Of a stretch of DNA of 64,000 nucleotides, positions 7,939 through 16,084 are shown in pieces. Numbering within the stretch: position 1 is the first letter of the stretch; every line of letters begins with the position of its first letter. Source of the stretch: Clostridiales bacterium (lineage in GTDB: Bacteria > Bacillota > Clostridia > Oscillospirales > Butyricicoccaceae); assembly GCA_019421385.1 (NCBI GenBank), contig JAHZFK010000011.1, forward strand, positions 9,489 through 73,488, read 5' to 3'. A program made the position numbers and the translations under genes. The notes under the pieces are model-generated. The model was not told the origin of the DNA and did not search any database. It was given only the letters and a program-made list of their open reading frames with translations.

Positions 7939-8541
7939 ATGAAAAAACGCAATTTTATTTTGGGTGTGCTTAGCCTTGTGATTTTGGCTTGTGCAGGAGG
8001 ATATTTGCTTCTGACAGGGAATGAAAAAGCAGAAATCACGATCAATGGCACGACTTATGAAATGTGTTCTGTTTCGGTGCGGGAGTTTATGGGCGAAGAT
8101 TACATTTTTGCCGTTATGTCCATGGATGGAAATTCTGTTTATACTTACAACTATACCAATTCGGAGTTGGAGGCCAAAACATATTACAATATGGCGGTTC
8201 CTTTCCGCCCAAAAGACGGGTATGGCGCGCCGATTTCCTGCTGGCTGTATAATCCGACCTCAAAGCCGGTGGAGATACGGGAGGCGATGATTTGTTCCAT
8301 CTCCTGCGAAGTACCGGCGCTTCGTGAGTACAATGTTCCCGTGTCGGTTGCTGGGCTGGAGCTGGATACCCAGACCAAAGAGGAAATTGCAGCCTATATG
8401 GGCGATGCCTTAAAAGGCTATCAGTACAGCGAGAATGAGGATGTCAATGCCATCTCTTACACCAAAGGCAAAGTGTCCTATACCTTTACTTTTGATGAGT
8501 CCGACGTTCTCCAAAATGCCATCTCTCGGGTTGCAATGTGA
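7939..8541 (+). CDS. Hypothetical membrane-anchored extracytoplasmic protein
   Basis: A 200-residue protein with an N-terminal signal anchor (residues 5-27, with a Cys in LACAGGY that could be a lipobox) and a hydrophilic domain outside the membrane. No known family is recognised. The first domain half begins ITINGTTYEM, and the C-terminal part reads TYTKGKVSYTFTFDESDV-like beta-rich sequence. The start ATG 7939 is chosen because GGAGGGG lies 6 bases upstream; the frame is open back to 7765 but without a site. It is first of three closely spaced genes (gaps of 6 and -1 bases) that probably act together. Confidence 0.75.
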   Translation: MKKRNFILGVLSLVILACAGGYLLLTGNEKAEITINGTTYEMCSVSVREFMGEDYIFAVMSMDGNSVYTYNYTNSELEAKTYYNMAVPFRPKDGYGAPISCWLYNPTSKPVEIREAMICSISCEVPALREYNVPVSVAGLELDTQTKEEIAAYMGDALKGYQYSENEDVNAISYTKGKVSYTFTFDESDVLQNAISRVAM

Positions 8542-8547
8542 TGCCTT

Positions 8548-9360
8548 ATGAAGAATAATGAATTTGCAAGGCCTCTATTGGAGTTCATGCACCAAGGTCG
8601 ACGGGAAGAGGCGTATGTTTGGTTTCGGGAACATCAGGACAGGTTTTCCAAGCGGGAAATGCGGCTGATTCGCGCTGTTTTGGCAGGGCGGTTATGGCGC
8701 GCCCCGGCGTTGCTGGCTGTGATTACACTGGTGCTGCAGGTAACTGCCGGCGGTATATTCGAAAACCAGCTACAGGATATGTTTTCTTTTCTAGGAGGCT
8801 CTTTCCGGCCATATATGTATGTGGCATCGGTGCTTCCGCTTCTTGTCAATCTTGTTTTGGCGATTGTGCTGTGCATCCAATGTTATGAACGATTGGTATT
8901 TGCATTTAGGATGTTTGGTGTACGTCCGCTTTGGGCAAGGGCTGGAACAGCCTGGGCAATTGCCCTGATTCTGGCTGGCTGGTCGATCTATTCCCTTGTT
9001 CCTTACGCGCAGGACTTGCCTCTGGTGATAGAGGGGAACTGGGCAACCGGAATCGTGACAAGGGAGCAGGAAGAGGCAACGGCTAAGAATAATGCGCTGG
9101 TGGAAATGGGGCGAGAGCCGGAAGGGGCGTTTGATCCCATTCCTTGGTATTCCAATCCACGCTGGTCGGAGTTACTGATGCCTGTTATGCCGGGACTGTA
9201 TAATCGCTGGGTATGTGATATTCATGTGGACGATGTGACCTGCCGCATGGGGCGGCTTCAGTTTGATTTGACAGACTATCAGGCAGGTGTATATCCCATT
9301 CGGGTGGATTATCTGCCCCATAGCAAGCTGGTGCTATGGATTTCCTGCGGGGAGGGCTGA
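8548..9360 (+). CDS. Hypothetical multi-pass membrane protein
   Basis: A 270-residue protein. Residues 1-50 are cytoplasmic-like and charged, then come three membrane segments (about 53-75, 90-112 and 130-152), then a long extracytoplasmic C-terminal domain of about 115 residues rich in Trp and Pro (PIPWYSNPRWSELLMP). No known family is recognised. It starts 6 bases after the 7939 gene and its TGA overlaps the next gene's ATG, implying translational coupling. Confidence 0.75.
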   Translation: MKNNEFARPLLEFMHQGRREEAYVWFREHQDRFSKREMRLIRAVLAGRLWRAPALLAVITLVLQVTAGGIFENQLQDMFSFLGGSFRPYMYVASVLPLLVNLVLAIVLCIQCYERLVFAFRMFGVRPLWARAGTAWAIALILAGWSIYSLVPYAQDLPLVIEGNWATGIVTREQEEATAKNNALVEMGREPEGAFDPIPWYSNPRWSELLMPVMPGLYNRWVCDIHVDDVTCRMGRLQFDLTDYQAGVYPIRVDYLPHSKLVLWISCGEG

Positions 9361-10421
9361 TGACAATGAAGAGAAAAAGAAGATGGCTGCTCATCGCCCT
9401 CATCATGGCTGTTTTGCTGCCCGCCTGCGCATTTAGCGCGTCTTCTGTCATGGAAGCGATCTTCTGGAAAATCGGGAAAGATCCGGCAGTGGTCGTGCTA
9501 CAAGGGGAGCATTGGGGCGGAGTGATCTGTGCGGTATTATTGACGGTATCGCCTTTTATCCCGGTTATTTGTTTTATTCTGGAGCAGATTGGCGTTCGCC
9601 GGGCAAAATGGCAACTGAAAAATAAACAGCCGCCGGAGTTTGCAACGCAGGATAAGCGAAAGGAATTTTATCAAAATGCACTGAAACAAGAACAGCAAAC
9701 ACGGAATGGCGCCCCTTGGATCGCCTATGGAGTCTTGTGCGGGGTAGCTGTTTTGGTGTTCGGGAGCGCGGTGCTTCGGTCGGGGCTGCTCAGACAGATT
9801 GCACAAACCGGGAGTGATCTGGAGGCGTATCGGAATGGCCAGCCAACGATTTATGAGGGGCCACTACTGTTGACTGACCGTCAATTGCGCGACGGTATCA
9901 GGCAGCTACCCGATGAACGTTTTGTTTACTATGACGGCTCGGATTGTTCCTTTCGGTGTGCAGCATCCTTGCTTTCCCAGACCAATCTGATGCAGTCCTC
10001 CTATACGGTGGCGTATCTTCCGGAAACCGGCACTATCCTGACCATTACGGATGCCGCCGGAAATCTGCGCACTGCGGGGGCAGATGTCGAACTTCATGCA
10101 CCACTGGGATATTGGATGTACGGCGATCTGGCGGTGCCTGTCTGCACAGAGGTAGAGGGCTACGCCGACCTCACCACAGAGCAACAGGCGTTGTTTGATT
10201 TGCTGTATTCCGAGGTGCTCAGCGAAGGCGTTGCGGCGGGAGAAATCTCAACCAGACGTTTCGATTTGCCTTATCCACTGAAAAAAGAAGCGTTCAACGA
10301 TGTTTTGGAATTGTATGAGGCATCTGCAAATGCACGGCAGCGCGCCACCCATGGTTACCGTACGGACGATGGGCGAATTGTCCGTCAAGCATATTGCTAT
10401 GGCATTACCGTTGCGGACTAG
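9360..10421 (+). CDS. Hypothetical membrane protein with large soluble domain
   Basis: A 353-residue protein starting at ATG 9360, which overlaps the previous stop (ATGA); a longer in-frame start at 9336 is less likely. It has an N-terminal signal-like segment (residues 8-28), a second segment (about 50-75), a charged loop with KDKRKEFYQNALKQEQQ-like sequence, a third segment (about 118-140), and a C-terminal extracytoplasmic domain from about 150 onward. No family is recognised. The size and topology resemble the upstream partner, so the operon may build one envelope complex. It ends in TAG. Confidence 0.75.
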   Translation: MTMKRKRRWLLIALIMAVLLPACAFSASSVMEAIFWKIGKDPAVVVLQGEHWGGVICAVLLTVSPFIPVICFILEQIGVRRAKWQLKNKQPPEFATQDKRKEFYQNALKQEQQTRNGAPWIAYGVLCGVAVLVFGSAVLRSGLLRQIAQTGSDLEAYRNGQPTIYEGPLLLTDRQLRDGIRQLPDERFVYYDGSDCSFRCAASLLSQTNLMQSSYTVAYLPETGTILTITDAAGNLRTAGADVELHAPLGYWMYGDLAVPVCTEVEGYADLTTEQQALFDLLYSEVLSEGVAAGEISTRRFDLPYPLKKEAFNDVLELYEASANARQRATHGYRTDDGRIVRQAYCYGITVAD

Positions 10422-10454
10422 AAGGTCAACGAGACTGGATAAATCATATCTTTC

Positions 10455-10487
10455 GTGCCGTTCCCACTTTGAATGAGGGAACGGCAC
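10455..10487 (+). terminator. Hairpin after the membrane operon
   Basis: An 11-bp perfect stem (10455-10465 with 10477-10487), followed by AATAAAA rather than a T-run. A probable weak terminator. Confidence 0.55.
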
Positions 10488-10519
10488 AATAAAATGCTGC
10501 TGTCAGCTCCCTGACGGGT

Positions 10520-10663
10520 TCACCGCTTGTTGCGTTTGGGGGCAATGCTGTCCCAAACCATCGTGCGGGAATCGTCCGACACAGCTTTTTGCTCAAAAAT
10601 AAGGGTGAAAGCTTGTGCAAAAAATGAATGGACGCAATTAGGAGAATTTGTTAAACTATTCAT
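10520..10663 (-). other. Short minus-strand ORF of doubtful status
   Basis: A 47-codon frame (ATG 10663 to TGA 10520-10522) reads DDSRTMVWDSIAPKRNKR at its end, which looks like protein, but it has no clear ribosome binding site and its start lies in the promoter region of the bgl operon. It may be the tail of a lost gene. Otherwise nothing is seen in 10488-10620. Confidence 0.25.
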
Positions 10664-10670
10664 GTAATTA

Positions 10671-10695
10671 GGTTGTAACTCTTTGAGGCATTACT
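10671..10695 (+). promoter_or_regulatory. RAT antiterminator element 1 (BglG/LicT target)
   Basis: The left half GGTTGTAACT and right half GAGGCATTACT are near-copies of the element at 11596-11623, and the right half forms the left arm of the following terminator. This is how ribonucleic antiterminator sites work: the dimeric BglG/LicT protein stabilises the RAT and prevents terminator folding. A weak -10 (TAAACT, 10652-10657) would start transcription just upstream. Confidence 0.6.
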
Positions 10696-10745
10696 AATGA
10701 CACCACTGGAGAGGTGTAATTATGCCTTGAAGGGTTTTTCTTTTG
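10686..10745 (+). terminator. RAT-controlled terminator ahead of the antiterminator gene
   Basis: AGGCAT (10686-10691) pairs with ATGCCT (10722-10727), inner ACACC pairs with GGTGT, then GGGTTTTTCTTTT. It overlaps RAT 1. Confidence 0.65.
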
Positions 10746-10758
10746 GAGTGATTCGGTA

Positions 10759-11603
10759 GTGCGTGTGATTAAAAAATTGAACAACAATTTTGCGATCTGC
10801 GTAGACAGTGAGGGAAAAGAGTGTATCGCATATGGAAAGGGAATCGGGTTTCCCAAAACACCGTATGATATCACGGACCCACTGTGATCGACCGCCGGTT
10901 TTACGACGTGGATCAGAAGTATCTGGCGCTTTTCAACGAGTTGCCGGAAAAAGTGCTGCATTTTACAGTGAAGCTGGTGGATATCGCTCGGAATGAGTTG
11001 GATTATGAACTAAATCCGAATGTTGTGCTGACTTTGGCAGATCACATCAATTTCTGCATTCAACGTGCCAAGCAGCATATTTACGTACAGATGCCGCTGA
11101 TTTACGAAGTAGAACAGCAGTATCCGCAGGAGGGCAGGCTGGGGCGCTATGCGCTCAAGCAGATCGAACGTCGGTTTGCGATTCAGCTGAACCAAAATGA
11201 AGCCTCTGGGATTGCGCTGCATTTTGTCAACGCCCGTTACAATGCAAAAACCAAATGTGATGTAACGATGCAGTGGCAGCAGCGGTATGACGATGTGCTT
11301 GAAGATACGGTCAGTATCGTGGAGGACGAGATGGGCATTGTCATCAATCGTTGTTCGTTCAATTTCGCGCGGTATTCTTCCCATCTGATGTACCTTTTAC
11401 AGCGGTTGGGAACGGGAAACCTGCTGGATTCCAACATCAGCGAAATGTATCGTTCGCTCAGAGCAGAATGCCCCAAAATCGCCCGGTGCGTGGAACTCAT
11501 CGGGGAATATTTCCACAACAAGTGGGAACTTACGCTCAGTGAAGAGGAAAAGCTATATTTGCTGCTGCATATCAACCGGATATGCACGCGGGAAGGGTTG
11601 TAA
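10759..11603 (+). pseudogene. BglG/LicT-family transcriptional antiterminator with a frameshift
   Basis: The protein would have a CAT RNA-binding domain (from GTG 10759, VRVIKKLNNNFAICVD) followed by two PRD domains. After ITDP the first frame stops at TGA 10885-10887, while the frame one base off continues TVIDRRFYDVDQKYLALF to the TAA at 11601-11603. Restoring one base near 10880 gives about 281 residues, the normal family length. PRD His candidates are visible in LADHINFC, ALHFVNAR, YSSHLMYL and LLLHINRI. It is the first gene of the bgl operon and sits between two RAT switches. Without the RNA-binding domain fused to the PRDs it should not work, so the operon would be locked off unless the frameshift is an error or is recoded. 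Confidence 0.8.
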
Positions 11604-11623
11604 TCATTTTTTTGAGCATTACC
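11596..11623 (+). promoter_or_regulatory. RAT antiterminator element 2
   Basis: GGTTGTAATC and GAGCATTACC halves separated by an AT-rich stretch. It overlaps the stop codon of the antiterminator gene and runs into the left arm of the next terminator. It closely matches RAT 1, supporting one cognate protein for both. Confidence 0.65.
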
Positions 11624-11672
11624 TTCCGCAGAGGGACACGGATGTGCTGTGTCCTTCCGCGGAAGGTTTTTT
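11622..11672 (+). terminator. RAT-controlled terminator ahead of the PTS gene
   Basis: CCTTCCGC (11622-11629) pairs with GCGGAAGG (11659-11666), inner AGGGACAC pairs with GTGTCCT, followed by TTTTTTATT. Confidence 0.75.
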
Positions 11673-11755
11673 ATTGCTGCAAAAGCCGATGTGGTGCGCG
11701 CCCGCACCGGCTGAGAGATCAGAAAATCAGAAATAAGATCAGGAGGAGTTTTTTT

Positions 11756-13621
11756 ATGGCAGACTTTAAGCAGACCGCGGAGCAGGTTCTGGCCGCTGTG
11801 GGCGGCAAGGACAATGTTTCTTCGGTTACGCATTGCATGACGCGCCTGCGCTTTGTGCTGAAGGATTCCAGCGTGCCGGACAAGGATGCGATTGCGAAAA
11901 TCAAGGGGGTCGTCGGCGTCAATATCTCCGGCGGTCAGTATCAGATCATTATTGGTAACTCGGTCGCCAATGTCTATAGAGAGGTTTTGGCGCTTGGCGT
12001 AGCCGCGGATACGGGAAGTGCCGGCGGTACGAAACAAAAGATCCATCCGGTTTCAGCAGCCATTGATTTTATTGCAGGCTGCATGACGCCGTTATTCACC
12101 TCCATTATTGCAGGCGGTTTGATCAAGGTGTTGCTCGTGATCTTCGGGCCAACGCTGCTGGGTGTGATGGATGCAACGAGTGATACCTATATTTTAATGA
12201 ACGCGCTGGGTGATGCGCCGTTCTATTTCCTGCCCATTCTGGTGGCGATCACTGCCTCCAAAAAGCTGGGCTGCAATTCCTATCTGGCGGCGATGGTATC
12301 GGCAATGCTGCTTTATCCGGATTTGATCACGCTGCTGGGCGGTGAAACATCGACCTATTTGTTCGGCGTGATTCCGGTTACGCACGGCAGCTATGCTTCG
12401 TCGATCATTCCGGCCATGCTGGCAACGCTGCTGCTGAAGTATGTGGAGATTTTGGTTGACAAAATCACGCCGGACTGGTCGAAAAACTTCTTGAAACCGC
12501 TGCTGATCGTTATTATCACCGCACCGATCACGCTCTGCCTGCTCGCACCGCTCGGTCTGATGATCGGCAATGTGTTGCAGCTTGTGATCAATTCGATTTA
12601 TGGCTTTGCCCCGTGGCTGGCTATGCTGTTGTTTGCTGGCGCGATGCCGTTCATCGTCATGACAGGGATGCACTGGGCATTTGTCCCCGCCTGCCTGATG
12701 GCGCTGGCTGATCCGGGATTTGAATTGATGCTGCTTCCGGCCATGCTGTGCAGCAATACAGCGCAGGCTGGCGCGACCTTTGGCGCGGCTTTCAAAACCA
12801 AGGACAAGGAACTGCGCCAGATGGCATTCCCGGCCGGTATTTCCGCGCTGCTGGCAGGTGTGACCGAGCCTGCGATGTATGGCATCACCTTGCGGCTGAA
12901 AAAACCAATGATTGGCGCTTGTATTGCCGGTGCGGTTGGCGGTCTGATCGCAGGTATATTCAATCTGAAAGCATATGCGTTTGCTACACCGTGTTTGACT
13001 GCGATTGTACAGTTTGTTGCACCGGACGGCGGCAGCAACTTTATGTTCGCATGTCTTATCTTTGCTGTGGTATTCGTGTTGGCATTTATCCTGTCGTTCA
13101 TCATGACCCCGGCGCATGAAACCGCAGAGGATGAGTCCGCCATCTCGGTTGCGTCTGATGCAAAAGAGCAGTCGGCACCGTTGGTTGCCGGCAAGACCGA
13201 GATCGAAGCGCCCATTGCGGGTGAAATCATCCCGCTGACTGAGGTGAAGGATCAGACCTTTTCCACCGGTGTGCTGGGCGAGGGCTATGCGATCATCCCG
13301 TCGGAGGGCAAGGTATACGCACCGTTTGACGGCACTTGCGAAAATTTGTTTGACACGCTGCATGCGATGGGATTAGTATCAGACAGTGGTGTGGAGCTGC
13401 TCATCCATGTTGGATTGGAGACGGTCGGGCTGAATGGTGCGCCGTTTACCGCGCACATCAAGAGCGGGGATAAATTCAAAAAGGGCGATCTGCTGCTGGA
13501 GTTTGACATCGACGCGATCAAGGCTGCGGGCTGTGAGATCCAGACGCCTGTGATCGTGACCAATGCCGAAGATGTCGGCGGCATCACATGGGACGGCAAT
13601 AAACTCGTTATTGGAGGATGA
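11756..13621 (+). CDS. bglP: PTS beta-glucoside-specific EIIBCA permease
   Basis: A 621-residue membrane enzyme that imports and phosphorylates beta-glucosides using phosphoenolpyruvate. Domain order is IIB (about 1-85, phospho-Cys27 in THCMTRLRF), IIC (about 105-455, around ten membrane segments, with the GITEPAMYG-type loop as GVTEPAMYGITL) and IIA (about 480-621, phospho-His551 in LLIHVGLETV). AGGAGG lies upstream of ATG 11756; the longer open frame upstream overlaps the RAT/terminator and is not coding. It ends GGATGA, overlapping the ATG of the glucosidase. It is the only intact metabolic gene of the operon core and would be controlled by RAT 2. Confidence 0.93.
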   Translation: MADFKQTAEQVLAAVGGKDNVSSVTHCMTRLRFVLKDSSVPDKDAIAKIKGVVGVNISGGQYQIIIGNSVANVYREVLALGVAADTGSAGGTKQKIHPVSAAIDFIAGCMTPLFTSIIAGGLIKVLLVIFGPTLLGVMDATSDTYILMNALGDAPFYFLPILVAITASKKLGCNSYLAAMVSAMLLYPDLITLLGGETSTYLFGVIPVTHGSYASSIIPAMLATLLLKYVEILVDKITPDWSKNFLKPLLIVIITAPITLCLLAPLGLMIGNVLQLVINSIYGFAPWLAMLLFAGAMPFIVMTGMHWAFVPACLMALADPGFELMLLPAMLCSNTAQAGATFGAAFKTKDKELRQMAFPAGISALLAGVTEPAMYGITLRLKKPMIGACIAGAVGGLIAGIFNLKAYAFATPCLTAIVQFVAPDGGSNFMFACLIFAVVFVLAFILSFIMTPAHETAEDESAISVASDAKEQSAPLVAGKTEIEAPIAGEIIPLTEVKDQTFSTGVLGEGYAIIPSEGKVYAPFDGTCENLFDTLHAMGLVSDSGVELLIHVGLETVGLNGAPFTAHIKSGDKFKKGDLLLEFDIDAIKAAGCEIQTPVIVTNAEDVGGITWDGNKLVIGG

Positions 13622-15066
13622 ATCATATGGTACTGTCAAAGAACTTCCTTTGGGGTGGCGCAACAGCCGCCAATCAGTGTGAAGGCGCGTGGGATCGTGA
13701 TGGCAAGGGCGTTTCGGTTGCCGATATCTGCACGGGAGGCAAGTTTGGTCAGAGCAAGCGCATCACACCGGTGCTGGAAGAGGGCACGTTTTATCCCAGC
13801 CGTGAAGCCATTCAGCATTATGACCGCTTTCGGGAGGATATCGCGCTGTTTGCCGAGATGGGCTTTAAGTGCTACCGCTTTTCGATCGCATGGACGCGCA
13901 TTTTTCCCAATGGCGATGAGACTGAGCCGAACGAAGCCGGACTGCGGCACTACGAAGAGGTCATTGATGAGTGCCTGAAATACGGTATTGAGCCGCTCAT
14001 CACCATTTCACACTATGAAGTGCCGTTCGGTTTGACCAAAAAGTGCAATGCATGAGTCAGCCGCGATATGATCGGTTATTTCCTCAATTATTGCCGCGCG
14101 ATCTTTACCCGCTATAAGGGCAAGGTCAAGTATTGGCTGACCTTCAACGAGATCAACAGTGCTTCCGAACCGATGGGGGCGCTGCTCAATCAGGGCATTT
14201 TGAACGATTTGGAGCATCCGACTGAGTTTATGAAGCAGCCGGACATTCCGCAGCAGCGCTATCAGGGACTGCATCATATGCTGGTTGCCAGCGCGCTTGC
14301 AGTCAAGATGGCGCACGAGATTGACCCCAACTACCGGGTCGGCAATATGATGATCTATTCGGCCAGCTATCCGCTGACCTGCGAACCGGATGATGTGCTG
14401 GCCTGCCAGCAATATAACCGTCGTTACAATTATTATTGCACGGATGTGCAGGCGCGCGGCGCGTATCCGGCGTTTGCAAAGCGTATGCTGGAAGGGCTGG
14501 GTGTGACGCTGGAAACGCAGCCGGAGGATGAGGAGATCCTGCGAAACGGTGCGGTGGATTTTATCACCTTCTCTTACTATATGTCCTCCTGCCAAACGGC
14601 AAAGGACTTGAAGGGCGGAGAAGGTAATATTCTGGGCGGTGTGCCCAATCCACACCTGCCTGCCTCTGACTGGGGCTGGTAGATCGACCCCAAGGGTCTG
14701 CGCTACGCGCTCAACGATCTATATGATCGTTACGGTCTGCCGCTGATGGTGGTCGAAAATGGCTTGGGCGCCAAGGATGAAATCGAGGCCGACGGCTCCA
14801 TCAACGACGATTACCGCATCGACTATCTGCGCCAGCACATTGAGCAGATGAAAGAAGCAGTCAAGGACGGCGTTGACCTGATGGGCTATACGCCGTGGGG
14901 CTGCATTGACTTGGTTTCTGCATCGACCGGCGAATATGCCAAGCGGTATGGTATGATCTATGTCCGCCGCTATGACGATGGTACCGGCGATTTTGCCCGC
15001 ATGAAGAAAAAGTCGTTTTACTGGTATCAAAAGGTCATTGCCACCAATGGAGAAGATTTGAATTGA
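13618..15066 (+). pseudogene. bglA: GH1 6-phospho-beta-glucosidase with two in-frame stops
   Basis: The uninterrupted frame would give 482 residues, the normal GH1 length, but codon 146 (14053-14055) is TGA and codon 355 (14680-14682) is TAG. The first replaces a position that is normally Trp (LTKKCNA, stop, VSRD). The second replaces what is usually Gln in the WGW-Gln-IDP motif. Both catalytic Glu residues are intact: acid/base E178 in TFNEIN and nucleophile E380 in VVENGLG. Both stops fit single C-to-T or G-to-A changes (TGG to TGA, CAG to TAG). The product should hydrolyse the phosphorylated sugars delivered by the upstream EII. With the frameshifted antiterminator this indicates recent decay of the pathway. 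Confidence 0.85.
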
Positions 15067-15090
15067 CCCCCTTTGCTGAAGGAGGAGACG

Positions 15091-15924
15091 ATGGAACGAA
15101 AAATCATTTTTCTGGATGTCGACGGCACATTGGTGGATTATGAGGGGCGTTTGCCGGATTCCGCTGCGCGTGCCGTGCGGCAGGCGCGCGCAAATGGCCA
15201 CCGCGTCTATATCTGCACCGGGCGCAGCCGTGCGGAAGTGTATCCTTTCCTATGGGAGATTGGGCTGGATGGCATGATCGGCGGAAACGGAAGCTATGTG
15301 GAGGATCACGGAACCGTGGTGATGCACCAGATGCTGACCGCGGCTCAGTGCCGTGCTGTGGTGGATTGGCTGCAGGCGCGTGGGCTTCCGTTCTATCTCG
15401 AAAGCAACAGCGGTCTATATGCTAGTGCGGACTTTGCGACCGGAGCAGCGGCTGCGATTCGCGAATACAGTCGTCGCAAGAATGGTGATATGGGTGTGAT
15501 GACCGTGCAGCAGGCGTTTCCGGATATGATTTACGACGGTGATCTGTACCGTGAGGATGTCAATAAAATCAGCTTTGTGCTGCAAGAGCATGAGGATTAT
15601 CCGGATGCCGCTGCGGCTTTTCCCGATCTGAAAGCCGGAACGTGGGGCGGCACCGGAGAGACTGCGTTGTTTGGCGATCTGGGGGTAAAACATATCACCA
15701 AGGCACATGCAATCGAAAAATTGTTGACGTATTTGCAGGCCGACCGGGCAGACACCATTGCGTTCGGTGATGCGAAAGTGGATATTCCCATGCTGGAATA
15801 CTGCGCATATGGCGTTGCGATGGGCAACGGCGGTGAGGAAATCCGTGCAATGGCGGATCTCATTACGGATGACGTGGATCAGGATGGGCTGTGGAATGCG
15901 TTTTGTCGGTTGGAACTGGTTTAG
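15091..15924 (+). CDS. HAD-superfamily (Cof-type) sugar phosphatase
   Basis: A 277-residue cytoplasmic phosphatase. Motif I is FLDVDGTLVD (nucleophile D9, general acid D11), motif II is ICTGRSR, the Lys motif is near EKLL and motif IV is FGDAKVDIPML, where Lys-Val replaces the common Asn of GDxxND. The large cap between motifs II and III is of the Cof type (C2). GGAGGAG lies before ATG 15091. It follows the glucosidase by 24 bases and is probably the last gene of the bgl operon, perhaps relieving sugar-phosphate build-up. It ends with TAG. Confidence 0.85.
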   Translation: MERKIIFLDVDGTLVDYEGRLPDSAARAVRQARANGHRVYICTGRSRAEVYPFLWEIGLDGMIGGNGSYVEDHGTVVMHQMLTAAQCRAVVDWLQARGLPFYLESNSGLYASADFATGAAAAIREYSRRKNGDMGVMTVQQAFPDMIYDGDLYREDVNKISFVLQEHEDYPDAAAAFPDLKAGTWGGTGETALFGDLGVKHITKAHAIEKLLTYLQADRADTIAFGDAKVDIPMLEYCAYGVAMGNGGEEIRAMADLITDDVDQDGLWNAFCRLELV

Positions 15925-15960
15925 TCACCGGAGAAAAGCACGAGCAGGATCAAATTGATG

Positions 15961-15992
15961 ATGCCCCGCACGATGATGGTCGTGCGGGGCAT
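15961..15992. repeat. Perfect 13-bp inverted repeat between convergent operons
   Basis: Arms 15961-15973 and 15980-15992. It lies between the HAD gene and the convergent ABC exporter and probably terminates transcription, although no long T-run follows. Confidence 0.55.
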
Positions 15993-16084
15993 ATTTGGTG
16001 AGCAAGGATATCGGGCGATGGCGTTGGCATCACCATGGCGGATGGCACAGATGCGGCGCAAACCGCGCGCCTTTCAATGGTTTC

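Noticed and set aside
10876..10890. Programmed frameshifting in the antiterminator gene
   Set aside because: No slippery heptamer or downstream stimulatory hairpin is evident at the break, and BglG/LicT genes are not known to frameshift; a simple indel is more likely.
2038..14682. Genome-wide reassignment of TAG to a sense codon
   Set aside because: Several genes in the window end properly with TAG, and one of the four interruptions is TGA.
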